NCBI GenBank assembly: GCA_030824805.1
Contig: JAPJRC010000028.1
Location: 1-26,867 of the forward strand
Direction of reading: 5' to 3'
DNA: 26,867 nt
From: Micavibrio sp.
Lineage (GTDB): Bacteria > Pseudomonadota > Alphaproteobacteria > Micavibrionales > Micavibrionaceae
Shown here: positions 14,853 to 23,835 of the stretch, one piece after another
Layout of the letters: each line of letters begins with the position of its first letter
Position numbering within the stretch: position 1 is the stretch's first letter
The notes under the pieces: model-generated
The model's database searches: none
The model's input: only the letters and a program-made list of their open reading frames with translations
Told to the model about the DNA's origin: nothing
Position numbers and translations under genes: made by a program

Positions 14853-16358
14853 CTAAAAATCAAAATATATGAATTTGGCTGTTTCATTTGCAAATAGACA
14901 TGCAAAGACAAAAGCGACAGCGACAATAAAAATTGCAAAAATGTTTTTGCCTATCAACGGGGCTTTTATAACGTCCTCATCACTTACCATCGAGCGCTCG
15001 CAACTCTTTAGATCAAGGCCTATTATTTGTGACGAGCTTGGCATGCGTAAACATAAAAACAGCAAAACAGGGAAAACCAAGAAAGAATAGCGATAAGAAC
15101 CCATATCTAATATAAGCCCTTGTGACGTTATACAGCCGTCACAGATAATTTTCGCCAACATATCCGGAAGAGCAATACCCCCCAAGCCAGCCATTCCTTT
15201 ATAAACCAACACCGCAGACTCTAGGCTTTGCGCACGAAACAGCACCCAAGTGATGACGACGAACAATAATGTAATAACTATTCCTAACGCGGGAGCCAAT
15301 GTGCGGGATTGATTTAACCAAAACTTATGCATGGCAAGGGCTACACCATGCAAGCACCCCCACAGAACAAAGGTCCAGCCCGCACCATGCCAAAGTCCGC
15401 CGAGAAGCATGGTAATAAATACGTTGCGCGCGCTGAACAATGTAGAACCCGCATTGCCCCCGAGCGGGATATAAATGTTCTCTTTTAGAAATCTGGATAG
15501 GGTAATGTGCCAACGGCGCCAGAAATCGGTAATATTCAGAGATTTGTAAGGCGAATTAAAGTTAATCGGCAGAACGATTCCGAATAGAAGAGCCAATCCA
15601 ATGGCCATATCGGAATAACCGGAAAAATCGAAATATATCTGAAAAGTAAAACCAATGGCCGCTATCCATGAATCCAGAACTGTTATTATTTGGCCTTTAT
15701 CCGCAGCGCTAAAAACTGGAGCGACAAGATTTGAAAGCTGGTCCGCAAAAACCAGCTTTTTAAACAAGCCTATGACAAAAATAACAGTTCCTGCCCAGAT
15801 GTAATCATCATTGATTTTCGATCCTACGCGCCGAATTTGAGGGAAGAATTCATTATGGTGCACGATAGGACCCGCAACCAAATGCGGGAAGAATAAAACA
15901 AAGGCGAGATACTCATCAAATTTAACTTTGTATTGCGGGCGCCTATAGCAATCCAAAAGGAATGTGATTTGCTGGAACGTGTAAAAGCTTATACCCGGCG
16001 GCAAAAGCAAGCTCAAGGGATGAAAATCAAAGCCTAAAACAGCGCTTACATTATCAAGAAAAAAATTCGCGTATTTAAAATAAGCCAATAATGAAATATT
16101 TAAAGCAACGCCCAGTCCTGCATATAATCGGCGCAGACGTATGCGCTTATTCATTAAAGTGTATACCCCGAAATTAAGCAGGATAGATCCCAACAACAGC
16201 GCGGCAAGATAGACATTCCAAAAGCTGTAAAAAACAAATGAAGACAGCACCAAGAAATAGATAAGTTTTTTGCCAACGCCGTGCCGAAGGCATAATTGAA
16301 AAAGGCCAAATGTTATTGGCAGAAAAAGAAACAGAAATAGTGGATCGCTAAAAATCAT
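14853..16358 (-). CDS. MBOAT-family O-acyltransferase (AlgI/DltB-like)
   Basis: This is a multi-pass membrane protein of 501 residues with around ten hydrophobic segments. Family signatures are FPHLVAGPIV (157-166), FDFSGYSDMAIG, TDFWRRWHITLSRFLKENIYIPLGG (His284) and LLGGLWHGAGWTF with the invariant His324. MBOAT proteins of this type carry acetyl groups across the membrane for O-acetylation of polysaccharides such as alginate. The start at 16358 (MIFSDPLFLFLFLPI) is typical of AlgI-like proteins; the frame extends upstream to 16421, but this would overlap the preceding gene. It is the ninth gene of the leftward glycan operon, and its likely substrate is the glycan made there. The gene is more AT-rich than the housekeeping genes. 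Confidence 0.93.
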   Translation of the reverse strand: MIFSDPLFLFLFLPITFGLFQLCLRHGVGKKLIYFLVLSSFVFYSFWNVYLAALLLGSILLNFGVYTLMNKRIRLRRLYAGLGVALNISLLAYFKYANFFLDNVSAVLGFDFHPLSLLLPPGISFYTFQQITFLLDCYRRPQYKVKFDEYLAFVLFFPHLVAGPIVHHNEFFPQIRRVGSKINDDYIWAGTVIFVIGLFKKLVFADQLSNLVAPVFSAADKGQIITVLDSWIAAIGFTFQIYFDFSGYSDMAIGLALLFGIVLPINFNSPYKSLNITDFWRRWHITLSRFLKENIYIPLGGNAGSTLFSARNVFITMLLGGLWHGAGWTFVLWGCLHGVALAMHKFWLNQSRTLAPALGIVITLLFVVITWVLFRAQSLESAVLVYKGMAGLGGIALPDMLAKIICDGCITSQGLILDMGSYRYSFLVFPVLLFLCLRMPSSSQIIGLDLKSCERSMVSDEDVIKAPLIGKNIFAIFIVAVAFVFACLFANETAKFIYFDF

Positions 16359-16375
16359 CTGGGATACATGGCTAG

Positions 16376-17320
16376 CTAATTTGCAAGTCTCCAGGCAATC
16401 ATATCTAGAAGGTACATCCACCAGGAAAACAAAGCCTCTGTTGGCTGCTCCAATCGGCCTTCTCGATAGTATGCTTCTAAACGGTCGAGCGTCTTTGGCT
16501 TTAAAAAAACCTTGCGATCATCGAATTTATTAAAAGCAATATCATATTTTTTTTCCTTACCGTAAAGATCATACGCCTGTTCTCTAAAATTAATGTCGAG
16601 TGCGGGTAGCTCAAGATATGTGGCGACTTCTTGTGCAAGTTTCTCTATCGGCTTGGAAAACATTTCATCGAACTGGAGATGGATTCCGGGAATGCGGGCG
16701 ATCTGTCTTTCATACAGTTCCAGCTCACGGGCTTTCAAGTGCGGAAAGAATTTTATCCGGCTTTTAAAATTTGGATGCGTGAATGCTTGTGATGCCAGAG
16801 AATTGATCCACCCGCGAAAAGGACGGTGCAGGTGAATGGCTTTTACATGCTCGAAATGCCTTTCATAAGCGTCCTGTATTTTTAAAGGATCGTATTTGTG
16901 AATGTCGGTGGTCAGTTCGATGCGCCATAAAGGGTTGGTATTCATATTCTTATACACAACCGATTTACAATAAATTTCCGTGGCGCGGAAATACAGGTCA
17001 TCAATTCGTGCAAAATGTTCCGCTTTGAACGCCTTGATATCGTCACGCACACGCTCGATGTCCGTCAGGGGCTTTGCAATTGCACTATTCCGGTCAATGA
17101 CGCTGACGCCACCGTAAAGGCCGGGCTTGCTGTGCTCTCCCATGCTTTCTTCCAGCCGCTCCTGCATCAGGCCACAATTTATATCCACTTCACCCATTAA
17201 ATAACGGTGCAGCCCAAGCTTGCGCAATGGGATGTTCGTGTAACCGAATTTTTCCACCAGTCCGGCAAGAAGCGTACTGGCCATTGGGCCGCAAGAGTTT
17301 ACAAGCAGAAGTCTTTTCAT
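16376..17320 (-). CDS. Sulfotransferase-like P-loop protein
   Basis: The 314-residue protein opens with LLLVNSCGPMASTLLAGLVEKFG, which resembles the PAPS-binding P-loop at the N-terminus of sulfotransferases. IHLHRPFRGWINSLASQAF (about 162-180) resembles the 3'-phosphate-binding Arg/Ser motif. No signal peptide is seen, so it should act in the cytoplasm. Its start overlaps the stop of the upstream glycosyltransferase (ATGA). If it is a true sulfotransferase, the acceptor is likely a sugar of the surface glycan. The motif match is partial, so another nucleotide-dependent transferase is possible. Confidence 0.55.
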   Translation of the reverse strand: MKRLLLVNSCGPMASTLLAGLVEKFGYTNIPLRKLGLHRYLMGEVDINCGLMQERLEESMGEHSKPGLYGGVSVIDRNSAIAKPLTDIERVRDDIKAFKAEHFARIDDLYFRATEIYCKSVVYKNMNTNPLWRIELTTDIHKYDPLKIQDAYERHFEHVKAIHLHRPFRGWINSLASQAFTHPNFKSRIKFFPHLKARELELYERQIARIPGIHLQFDEMFSKPIEKLAQEVATYLELPALDINFREQAYDLYGKEKKYDIAFNKFDDRKVFLKPKTLDRLEAYYREGRLEQPTEALFSWWMYLLDMIAWRLAN

Positions 17321-18225
17321 CGTTCGCCGCTTTTCAAAAAGCTGAAAATACCTGAATTTTTAATGACATTTTCCCATGTCAGGTCCTGAACCTCGGGCGT
17401 GCCGAAAGCAAAATTTTCAAGATGCGCGTGTGTTAAATTTTTAAAGCCGGGCGAAAGCCATAGGAAATTGGCAGAACGTTCCTTTTCGAATTGCCTTGCC
17501 CAATGATAATCGGAACTAACAATTCCCAAACCAGCCGCGCAATATTCCAGCAGCTTGGTTGAAGTCTGCACGTTGAACGGATACCGGTCGGGCATCAGGT
17601 TCAGGCCATACCGCGCTTTTGCGAGATAGCCGGGGACATCAGCATAGGGTACGCGCCCCGTAAAAACAATATTTCCGCTCTTGCCATATCTTTTGATAAG
17701 ATTTTCATCCGCATGCCCGACGAGCAAGAGTGTATAGCCAAGCATCTGCGCGGAAAAATAATCCAGAAATCTTATAATGGTCCGGCCGCGATCGAGGCTG
17801 CCCACATATATGAAATCATACGCAGGCAGTGCGTCCCGCTCTACAAAGAAAGCAGGATCGATCCCCATATCGCGGATAGAGTAGGGAACGTCATCCTTGA
17901 AAGGAAAACCCGCCTTGACGGGTTCGCTCAAAAACACGCGGCGTTGCGGCTTAACGTTAAAAAACCGCTTGATAAAATTTTTCTGTCTCGCAAGTACGCC
18001 TGTTGATAGGGAATTGTAGTCATGTACGATATATTTGCCGTTCTTCGGCTTTTCCCTGTCCATCCCCATAAAGCGCCAGACAACATCCGGATTGAAGCCT
18101 TCCGGTATGTTCCTGCGGCTATCACACGCAACGACCTCCGGATGATGCGCGGCAAGATAACTCAAATACGCATCAATCTCCGGAAGATAGGCATGGCGGG
18201 TGGCCTGAAACATAATGGAGGTCAT
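17317..18225 (-). CDS. GT-B glycosyltransferase (GT4-like)
   Basis: This is a cytoplasmic glycosyltransferase of 302 residues, short for the class. The C-terminal Rossmann half shows YVGSLDRGRTI, LLVGHADENLIKRYG, NIVFTGRVPYADVPGYLAKARYGLN and TKLLEYCAAGLGIVSSDY, the donor-binding pattern of GT-B enzymes. The N-terminal acceptor half is compact and less conserved. It is coupled to both neighbours through ATGA overlaps. It probably adds a sugar to the surface glycan; the donor and linkage cannot be told from the sequence. Confidence 0.8.
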   Translation of the reverse strand: MTSIMFQATRHAYLPEIDAYLSYLAAHHPEVVACDSRRNIPEGFNPDVVWRFMGMDREKPKNGKYIVHDYNSLSTGVLARQKNFIKRFFNVKPQRRVFLSEPVKAGFPFKDDVPYSIRDMGIDPAFFVERDALPAYDFIYVGSLDRGRTIIRFLDYFSAQMLGYTLLLVGHADENLIKRYGKSGNIVFTGRVPYADVPGYLAKARYGLNLMPDRYPFNVQTSTKLLEYCAAGLGIVSSDYHWARQFEKERSANFLWLSPGFKNLTHAHLENFAFGTPEVQDLTWENVIKNSGIFSFLKSGER

Positions 18226-19523
18226 GAATTTGCCTCCACGAGATCTTTCTCAATAACCTGCAAACAGGTTTCGGCGACCCTGCCATCATCTCGGCCGCCA
18301 TGCACGTTTTCTCTTACCCATGTTCGTGCGGCTTTGTCACGGTCGGCATTCGTGGGATGCGCATTGTCCAGCATGCCCGTCACCGCATTCAGCAACTCGT
18401 CCAGATTCCGAAACGCATGGCAGAATACGCCTTGGTCGAAAACAGTATCGAGCGGCTGGCAGTATTTAAGAATACCGCTTTGTTTACCAGTAACCATGGC
18501 ATGGAACACCACGCTTGATCCCGTAACGACGACAAGGTCCGCCCATTCTGTGAGCAAGGCCGAAGGTATGGATGACGCATCGATCGCATTCCCGATCTCA
18601 CCCTTGTTCATGAAATCGAACTTCATACCACGTGTGTGTGGCTTGATGGCAACGGCGACGCCTTTGCAATGCCCGACGGCCCTTATGGTCGCTTTGAGAT
18701 TCTCGACCTCAACGCCGTAATTCAGCTTGGAAAGCATAAAGGCTATTTTCACTTTGCCGTCTGGAAGTTTGTTTAAATCCTTCGCGAGGTCATAATAGGG
18801 TGGCACCAGAATTTTTTGATGTAATGTTTGTATCCAGTCTTTGTCCATGCGGAGATTGCCAAGCGCAACAGGGCTTTCCGCAGGAAACAGCTTGCTGATG
18901 ATATCGACATCGAGACTGGATGGTACCATAAACCTTGTAACTTTCAGTCCATTCAATACCGAACGGCCCGTACCGGTGGGATAGGGGTCATAATATATAT
19001 GCTGTCCCGTCTGAACCGCATAAATTCTGACACCGCGTCGGACGTATTCTGGCAGGACGCGGTCGATAATCTGGGAACGACCTTTCTGGAATACGACCTC
19101 GTCGATGATCACCGCCGCCGGAGACCATGCGGACGTTACCTTTTCCAGCCAGGAATGCGAATTTTTAAAATACGCAGACAGAATTTTCAGCAGGAGAACA
19201 TGCAGGATCTTGTATATCTTTTGTAGCGCATTGCCTTTTTCCTGCGCGGATATTTTGAGTTTCTTGCAATATCGCTCAGCTTTGTACAACATTCTGATCC
19301 ATACGGGCGTTTCCGGCATGTTTAGAACATTCTCAAAGGATACGCGGCAATTGTTACGAAGCCACGGGGCAGCCTCGTGATCTTCCGGTGCGCCCGTGTA
19401 CCCGTCACAGGGGAACCCTATTACACGAACCGCATACTTTCCTGTTGCCGCAAACGCATGGATCAGCGAAGCCTGTATATCCATGTCATTATATGCGCGG
19501 TTTAGAAAGATGATTTCCTTCAT
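18222..19523 (-). CDS. Surface-polysaccharide biosynthesis protein, GT-B-like (unassigned)
   Basis: This 433-residue cytoplasmic protein is not recognised as a named enzyme. The second half contains VKIAFMLSKLNYGVE, VAIKPHTRG and ADLVVVTGSSVVFHAMVTGKQSGIL, a pattern seen in capsule and CDP-glycerol-type transferases where a His-Pro-His-like element and a Gly-Ser-Ser loop bind the nucleotide donor. It shares this layout with the gene at 22387-23835. The ATG at 19523 overlaps the pseG stop (ATGA); a TTG at 19529 is a poorer choice. Its place directly after pseG makes it a candidate for transferring or assembling pseudaminic acid, but this is inference. Confidence 0.6.
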   Translation of the reverse strand: MKEIIFLNRAYNDMDIQASLIHAFAATGKYAVRVIGFPCDGYTGAPEDHEAAPWLRNNCRVSFENVLNMPETPVWIRMLYKAERYCKKLKISAQEKGNALQKIYKILHVLLLKILSAYFKNSHSWLEKVTSAWSPAAVIIDEVVFQKGRSQIIDRVLPEYVRRGVRIYAVQTGQHIYYDPYPTGTGRSVLNGLKVTRFMVPSSLDVDIISKLFPAESPVALGNLRMDKDWIQTLHQKILVPPYYDLAKDLNKLPDGKVKIAFMLSKLNYGVEVENLKATIRAVGHCKGVAVAIKPHTRGMKFDFMNKGEIGNAIDASSIPSALLTEWADLVVVTGSSVVFHAMVTGKQSGILKYCQPLDTVFDQGVFCHAFRNLDELLNAVTGMLDNAHPTNADRDKAARTWVRENVHGGRDDGRVAETCLQVIEKDLVEANS

Positions 19524-20569
19524 TGGCAACGCTCTTGTATTTTATCAATGATGCGGTCAACGCCAAGACCATCGACAAGACGGCCACACTTTTCGGACAT
19601 AGCTTCCAGCTTTGATCCGTTCATTTCTTTCAGAACGCTGTTAATCGAAGCATAATCGAACGTTTCATGCGGGCCAAGATTCAGGCAGATATCGGCATTT
19701 GCGAGGTTATCGGCAATCACCTGCTGGTTTTCCGCCAGAATGAACAAAGCCGATGGAAGATACAGGCAGCAGCGTTCCCACGTGGTGCTTCCCGCTGCTC
19801 CGATGCAAAAGTCGGCACGCGACATCTCGCTGGATATATCGTCGCTGCGCTCAAGATAGCGAAAGGATTTTTCTGCGCAGAGTTCGCGCAACGCATCGCC
19901 GCCGCCGATAAATGTGGTGTTAATATCAGGGTTCAATGCGGCGGCAATCCGAAGGCCTATACCGTTTACATCACGGCCGCCCATGATAACCAGGAGACTG
20001 TTCAACGCCGCACGTCGCTTTGTTTTTGCCCGCATAACGGCGAATTCCGGTCGAAGCATGGCGTAGGGAGGGCCAACGAGTTTCAGGCAATGTTCGGGCA
20101 CATCCTGTTCCGGCATACCGTTATCGCTAAAATAATTCTGGTTGATCAGCATATCACAATCGAGCGCGCGCTTTCCTTCATCATCCACACACACGACGAG
20201 TTTTGCATGCGCTCTGGCGCCGGTACACCACGAACGGTCGATGCCGTATTGGTCCGCGACAAGTATGTCGCAACCGCCGAAACGGAATGTGTCATCCAGA
20301 TCCTGAACAATGTCCGCGCCCAGCCATGTTCGCGAGTCCGATTGTTTGATGTCATAGCCACTGACTTTGGGCAAATCTGTAACAACGAAACCCTGCGCGC
20401 GTAAAAACGCATTCATGTTTCCATCCAAAAGTCTGCAGGCAAAGACAATATCCGCGCCAAACTTTTTCATGCCACCGGCAAGCGCGGCCATGCGCATTAC
20501 ATGACCCGTCCCTATATCATAGGATGCGTCGGCTTTTATGAGGATACGCTTGCCGCGAAGACTAGCCAT
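19520..20569 (-). CDS. pseG: PseG, UDP-2,4-diacylamino-trideoxy-altrose hydrolase
   Basis: PseG removes UDP from the 2,4-diacylated 6-deoxy-L-altrose intermediate of pseudaminic acid synthesis, giving the free sugar used by PseI. The N-terminal signature IKADASYDIGTGHVMR contains the glycine-rich loop and His23, and VIMGGRDVNGIG and FCIGAAGSTTWERCCLYLPS match the GT-B-like nucleotide-binding half. The length of 349 residues is normal. It overlaps pseF by 8 bases and the next gene by 4. In this locus its natural substrate may carry a 4-N-formyl instead of a 4-N-acetyl group. Confidence 0.93.
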   Translation of the reverse strand: MASLRGKRILIKADASYDIGTGHVMRMAALAGGMKKFGADIVFACRLLDGNMNAFLRAQGFVVTDLPKVSGYDIKQSDSRTWLGADIVQDLDDTFRFGGCDILVADQYGIDRSWCTGARAHAKLVVCVDDEGKRALDCDMLINQNYFSDNGMPEQDVPEHCLKLVGPPYAMLRPEFAVMRAKTKRRAALNSLLVIMGGRDVNGIGLRIAAALNPDINTTFIGGGDALRELCAEKSFRYLERSDDISSEMSRADFCIGAAGSTTWERCCLYLPSALFILAENQQVIADNLANADICLNLGPHETFDYASINSVLKEMNGSKLEAMSEKCGRLVDGLGVDRIIDKIQERCQ

Positions 20570-21236
20570 TGTTCTGAAGGCCCATCAATGCCCGTGCAAA
20601 ATGCAAATCCTCGGGCTCGTCTATATCAACGGCGCGCAAGGTGGGTACGGCGAACGTTTTTAACTTCGGAGCATAATAGCTTTTATATTTGAAGTATGAC
20701 TCCGTATCGAACCAGTAGAACGTGCCGTTGCTTGCAACATACTCAGGATATGTCTGCGATCTTTGCAGGCACTCTTTCGGATGCACCATTTCGGCATATC
20801 CTTCCGCATTCGTGCGCAACGCCTTGAATGGATGTATCGGATAGCGCGATGCGCCCATAACGACATCGGCGCCGGAAAGCTGGTCAAACGCGCCTTTGAT
20901 GTCGTCTTCGTTGATGAAGATAGCGGTGGGATATATCGCGCAAAAATTCTGCGGACGGGTGGGCAATGTGTCTAAAACCTGTCCATACACATCTATTTCA
21001 AATGCCTCGTCCGTAGCCAGCTCGACCGGTCTGTCGGACACTTCGGCGCCGCAGGAAAGCGAGATTTGTTTTATTTCGGGATCGTCCGTAGATACAATCA
21101 CACGGTCGAAAATTCCCGATTCCAGCGCGGTGCGAATGGGATAGGAAATCATCGGTTGGCCGTTAATATCGGCGATGTTTTTGCGCGGAATACGCTTTGA
21201 GCCACCCCGTGCGGGTATGATGGCCACGCTTCTCAT
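20562..21236 (-). CDS. pseF: PseF, pseudaminic acid cytidylyltransferase
   Basis: PseF activates pseudaminic acid with CTP to CMP-Pse, the donor for glycosyltransferases. The CMP-sugar synthetase signature is IIPARGGSKRIPRKNI (about 6-21), followed by GQPMISYPIRTA and IVSTDDPEI, and near the C-terminus TLRAVDIDEPEDLHFA, which supplies an acidic metal-binding motif. The length of 224 residues fits PseF. Its start overlaps the pseC stop (ATGA). A neuraminate or legionaminate cytidylyltransferase is a close relative, but the presence of PseB, PseC, PseG and PseI supports the assignment. Confidence 0.93.
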   Translation of the reverse strand: MRSVAIIPARGGSKRIPRKNIADINGQPMISYPIRTALESGIFDRVIVSTDDPEIKQISLSCGAEVSDRPVELATDEAFEIDVYGQVLDTLPTRPQNFCAIYPTAIFINEDDIKGAFDQLSGADVVMGASRYPIHPFKALRTNAEGYAEMVHPKECLQRSQTYPEYVASNGTFYWFDTESYFKYKSYYAPKLKTFAVPTLRAVDIDEPEDLHFARALMGLQNNG

Positions 21237-22390
21237 GAAAGAATCCTTTCAAGCGATGCGCACACATATTCAACCTCGTCATCGCGTAACGCAGGATAGA
21301 GCGGCAACGTTATTGCCTCTCTGTAATATTGTTCGGCCTCGGGGAAATCGCCGGTCTTGAAACCGAATTGCTGGTAATAAGGCTGCATGTGTACGGGAAT
21401 ATAATGCAGATTCACGCCGATTCCGGCCGTACGCATTTCATCGAAAACCTGTTGATGTGTCTTCTCGATTTCCTGCAGGCGCAGTCGTATGACAAAAAGA
21501 TGGTAGCTATTGATGCAACTGCCTTCCACATGGGGCAACTGCAAGGGCAGGTGTTGAAGACGCTGCTTGTATTTGGCTGCAATATCGTTGCGTTTCTGGA
21601 CATACTCGTCGAGGCGTCCCAGCTGGCTTTTGCCGAGCGCGGCATGGATATCGGTCATACGGTAATGATAGCCCAGCTCCAGTTGCTGGAAATACCACGG
21701 CCCGTCACTTTTATGTGTCATCTGTGCATCTTCACGCGTGATGCCATGGGTGCGAAGGCGCAGCAGGCTTTCATAAAGTTCTTTGGAATTGGTCGTAACA
21801 ATTCCGCCTTCACCGGATGTGATGATTTTCACGGGGTGCAGGCTGAAAACGCACAAATCGGAATAGGCGCAATCCCCAATTTTCCGTCCCATATAGGATG
21901 CGCCCGCACAATGAGCGGCGTCTTCCACAATTTTGAAACCATATTGTTCCGAAAGCGCCCGTATAGACACCATGTCACACGATTGACCGGAGAAATGCAC
22001 GGGAACAACAACGTCCGGCAAACGGCCTTTTTCTTTTGCCTGTTCCAGCTTTTTTTTCAGCGCAGAAACGGACATATTCCATGTCTTCGGATCGATATCA
22101 ACGAAATTAACATCGGCGCCGCAATATCGTCCGCAATTGGCCGATGCAACAAACGTGTTGGGCACCGTCCACAACAGCCCGCCTTCTTTCAAACCAAGCG
22201 CCAGGCAGGCGATATGCAGGCCGGCCGTGGCGCTGCTCACAGCCACCGCATATTTTACGCCGCAATAATGCGCGAACGCCTGCTCAAAGGCGGGTATGCC
22301 GGGGCCTTGTGTCAGGAAATCGGATTTCAGCACGCTCACAACGGCTTCGATATCCTCTTCGCTTATGTCCTGACGTCCATAGGGGATCAT
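21233..22390 (-). CDS. pseC: PseC, UDP-4-keto-6-deoxy-L-AltNAc aminotransferase
   Basis: PseC is a PLP enzyme that transfers an amino group from glutamate to C4 of the PseB product, giving UDP-4-amino-4,6-dideoxy-beta-L-AltNAc. The start MIPYGRQDISEEDIEAV is typical of the family. The PLP site shows EDAAHCAGASYMG (Asp157) and FSLHPVKIITSGEGG with the Schiff-base Lys188. The length of 385 residues is normal. It overlaps both neighbours by 4 bases. The amino group it adds is the one expected to be acylated next, here probably by the formyltransferase at 24949-25590. Confidence 0.95.
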   Translation of the reverse strand: MIPYGRQDISEEDIEAVVSVLKSDFLTQGPGIPAFEQAFAHYCGVKYAVAVSSATAGLHIACLALGLKEGGLLWTVPNTFVASANCGRYCGADVNFVDIDPKTWNMSVSALKKKLEQAKEKGRLPDVVVPVHFSGQSCDMVSIRALSEQYGFKIVEDAAHCAGASYMGRKIGDCAYSDLCVFSLHPVKIITSGEGGIVTTNSKELYESLLRLRTHGITREDAQMTHKSDGPWYFQQLELGYHYRMTDIHAALGKSQLGRLDEYVQKRNDIAAKYKQRLQHLPLQLPHVEGSCINSYHLFVIRLRLQEIEKTHQQVFDEMRTAGIGVNLHYIPVHMQPYYQQFGFKTGDFPEAEQYYREAITLPLYPALRDDEVEYVCASLERILS

Positions 22391-23835
22391 GCGGCGTCTC
22401 CACGCGACAAGGCAAAAAGATTGTCGCCAAGCTGTTTAACCTCAATGTTTTCTGTACCGCGCAACTTCGCAAGCCTTTGTACATCGGCACGCAGGGATTC
22501 GGCATCGATATTACGGGTTTTGTGGCGGCCATAGGCGCGGGATTCCACACCAAGCTTGATGCGTTCCGGCAAAAGCGACGCGGCGAAAGGAATTTTGGCG
22601 AGCCATCCCAGCACATCCCATATATAATCTTTGATAGGACGCTGCTGTTGCGGAACCGTATCGGCTTTCGCGGCACGCTCGATGCCGAGCCGATCCAGTT
22701 GTTCGATCACCTGGATGGCGGCAGGAACCTCATCGGAATAAAGAATCCATTCACGCAGAAGCTTTTCCCCCTCCGCCACAGCCGGATAATCGCGCATAAT
22801 ATTGTCGGGATTTTCGATGACTTGACGCAAAACATTAAAAGTTTCTTCGGGCGTACGTGCCACTATCGAAATAGCGTGGGGAATCTTGTGGTCGTATTTT
22901 GCCTCATCTTCGGGCGAAGAGGGATTATATGCCACTACGGGACGACCCATGAGATACCCCTCAACGCCTGTCGTGCAACCCCAGTGCAGAATCGCGTCCG
23001 CTGCTAAAAGCCACGGCGATACGGCACCCTCGAATATCACGATGACATTGTCCAAACCCTTGGCGGCCTCCTTCCAGCGCGCATGTGATTCCGAAGGGTG
23101 TGGGCGTATTATGATTTTGTGCTCCGGAAATGCCTTGCTAAGCGCCGGAATCATTTCGATGAATTTTTCGAAATTACCTTTGACATATCTTTCGTAATCG
23201 CGCCAAAATCTAAAAAATTCATCCTGCTTGTCTTCGGCAATAAGTTCATCGCGTTCAATAATCCCGGCGTTCGCATCTTCGCCCATAAAATGGTTGACCG
23301 ATGCAAAGCTGGAAGGAATGAGTATGAATTTCCCGTAGCGTTTTTTGAGCTCTGCTACTTTCTCGGAATAAAACGGATGCAGGGCAGGGCGCCACAAATC
23401 GACAATCGGCGTGCCCGTGGTAAAGAATTTTTGCGCATGCGCAGGATAGGCTTGTGCCACCGCATCTCTTTGCACACGCCCCCAGAACAAACCCAGATCG
23501 ATCTCGTCGAGTGTTTCCGGTGAAAACCGAACTGTAACGAACTCTTCTGGACTGGTATAGACGAGCCCCTCAACGTCGAGGCAGGCGAGCCTGTGGCCCG
23601 CACTTTTCAGATTGCGCATATTCTGGAGTTCGCACGCCATAATACTCTTTAAAAACACGAGGCCTTTTGGCAAATGCTTGGAAGCGTCGAACACAGAGCG
23701 CTTGGTGCCGATTACCACCTGCCACCCGCGACGAATGGCCTCGATCCCCAGCAAAAGGTTGCCGAACAATTCCCTTTCCACAATTTCCATCGGGAAGATA
23801 AGCGTCCGGCCTTTTACCTCAGGGAATCCATGCAT
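22387..23835 (-). CDS. Surface-carbohydrate biosynthesis protein, GT-B-like
   Basis: This 482-residue protein matches the general pattern of surface-polysaccharide biosynthesis proteins found beside sialic-acid-like sugar genes. Key elements are FPMEIVERELFGNLLLGIEA near the N-terminus, IIIRPHPSES in the middle, and HWGCTTGVEGYLMGRPVVAYNP, a donor-binding-like loop. A C-terminal extension (about 385-482) has no recognised domain. It lies between pseB and pseC, joined to them by 1- and 4-base overlaps, so its product is needed together with the pathway enzymes. A role as a pseudaminyltransferase or in glycan assembly is inferred from context, not shown. Confidence 0.65.
   Translation of the reverse strand: MHGFPEVKGRTLIFPMEIVERELFGNLLLGIEAIRRGWQVVIGTKRSVFDASKHLPKGLVFLKSIMACELQNMRNLKSAGHRLACLDVEGLVYTSPEEFVTVRFSPETLDEIDLGLFWGRVQRDAVAQAYPAHAQKFFTTGTPIVDLWRPALHPFYSEKVAELKKRYGKFILIPSSFASVNHFMGEDANAGIIERDELIAEDKQDEFFRFWRDYERYVKGNFEKFIEMIPALSKAFPEHKIIIRPHPSESHARWKEAAKGLDNVIVIFEGAVSPWLLAADAILHWGCTTGVEGYLMGRPVVAYNPSSPEDEAKYDHKIPHAISIVARTPEETFNVLRQVIENPDNIMRDYPAVAEGEKLLREWILYSDEVPAAIQVIEQLDRLGIERAAKADTVPQQQRPIKDYIWDVLGWLAKIPFAASLLPERIKLGVESRAYGRHKTRNIDAESLRADVQRLAKLRGTENIEVKQLGDNLFALSRGDAA

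Noticed and set aside
16359..16421. Upstream extension of the MBOAT gene
   Set aside because: It would overlap the end of the sulfotransferase-like gene and adds a hydrophilic stretch before the typical MIFSDPLFLF start.
19524..19529. TTG start for the gene ending at 18222
   Set aside because: The ATG at 19523 forms the ATGA overlap with pseG that recurs through the operon, so it is the better start.
21329..22534. Open frame of 401 codons on the + strand opposite pseC
   Set aside because: pseC has intact PLP motifs and operon overlaps; the opposite frame has no recognisable domain.
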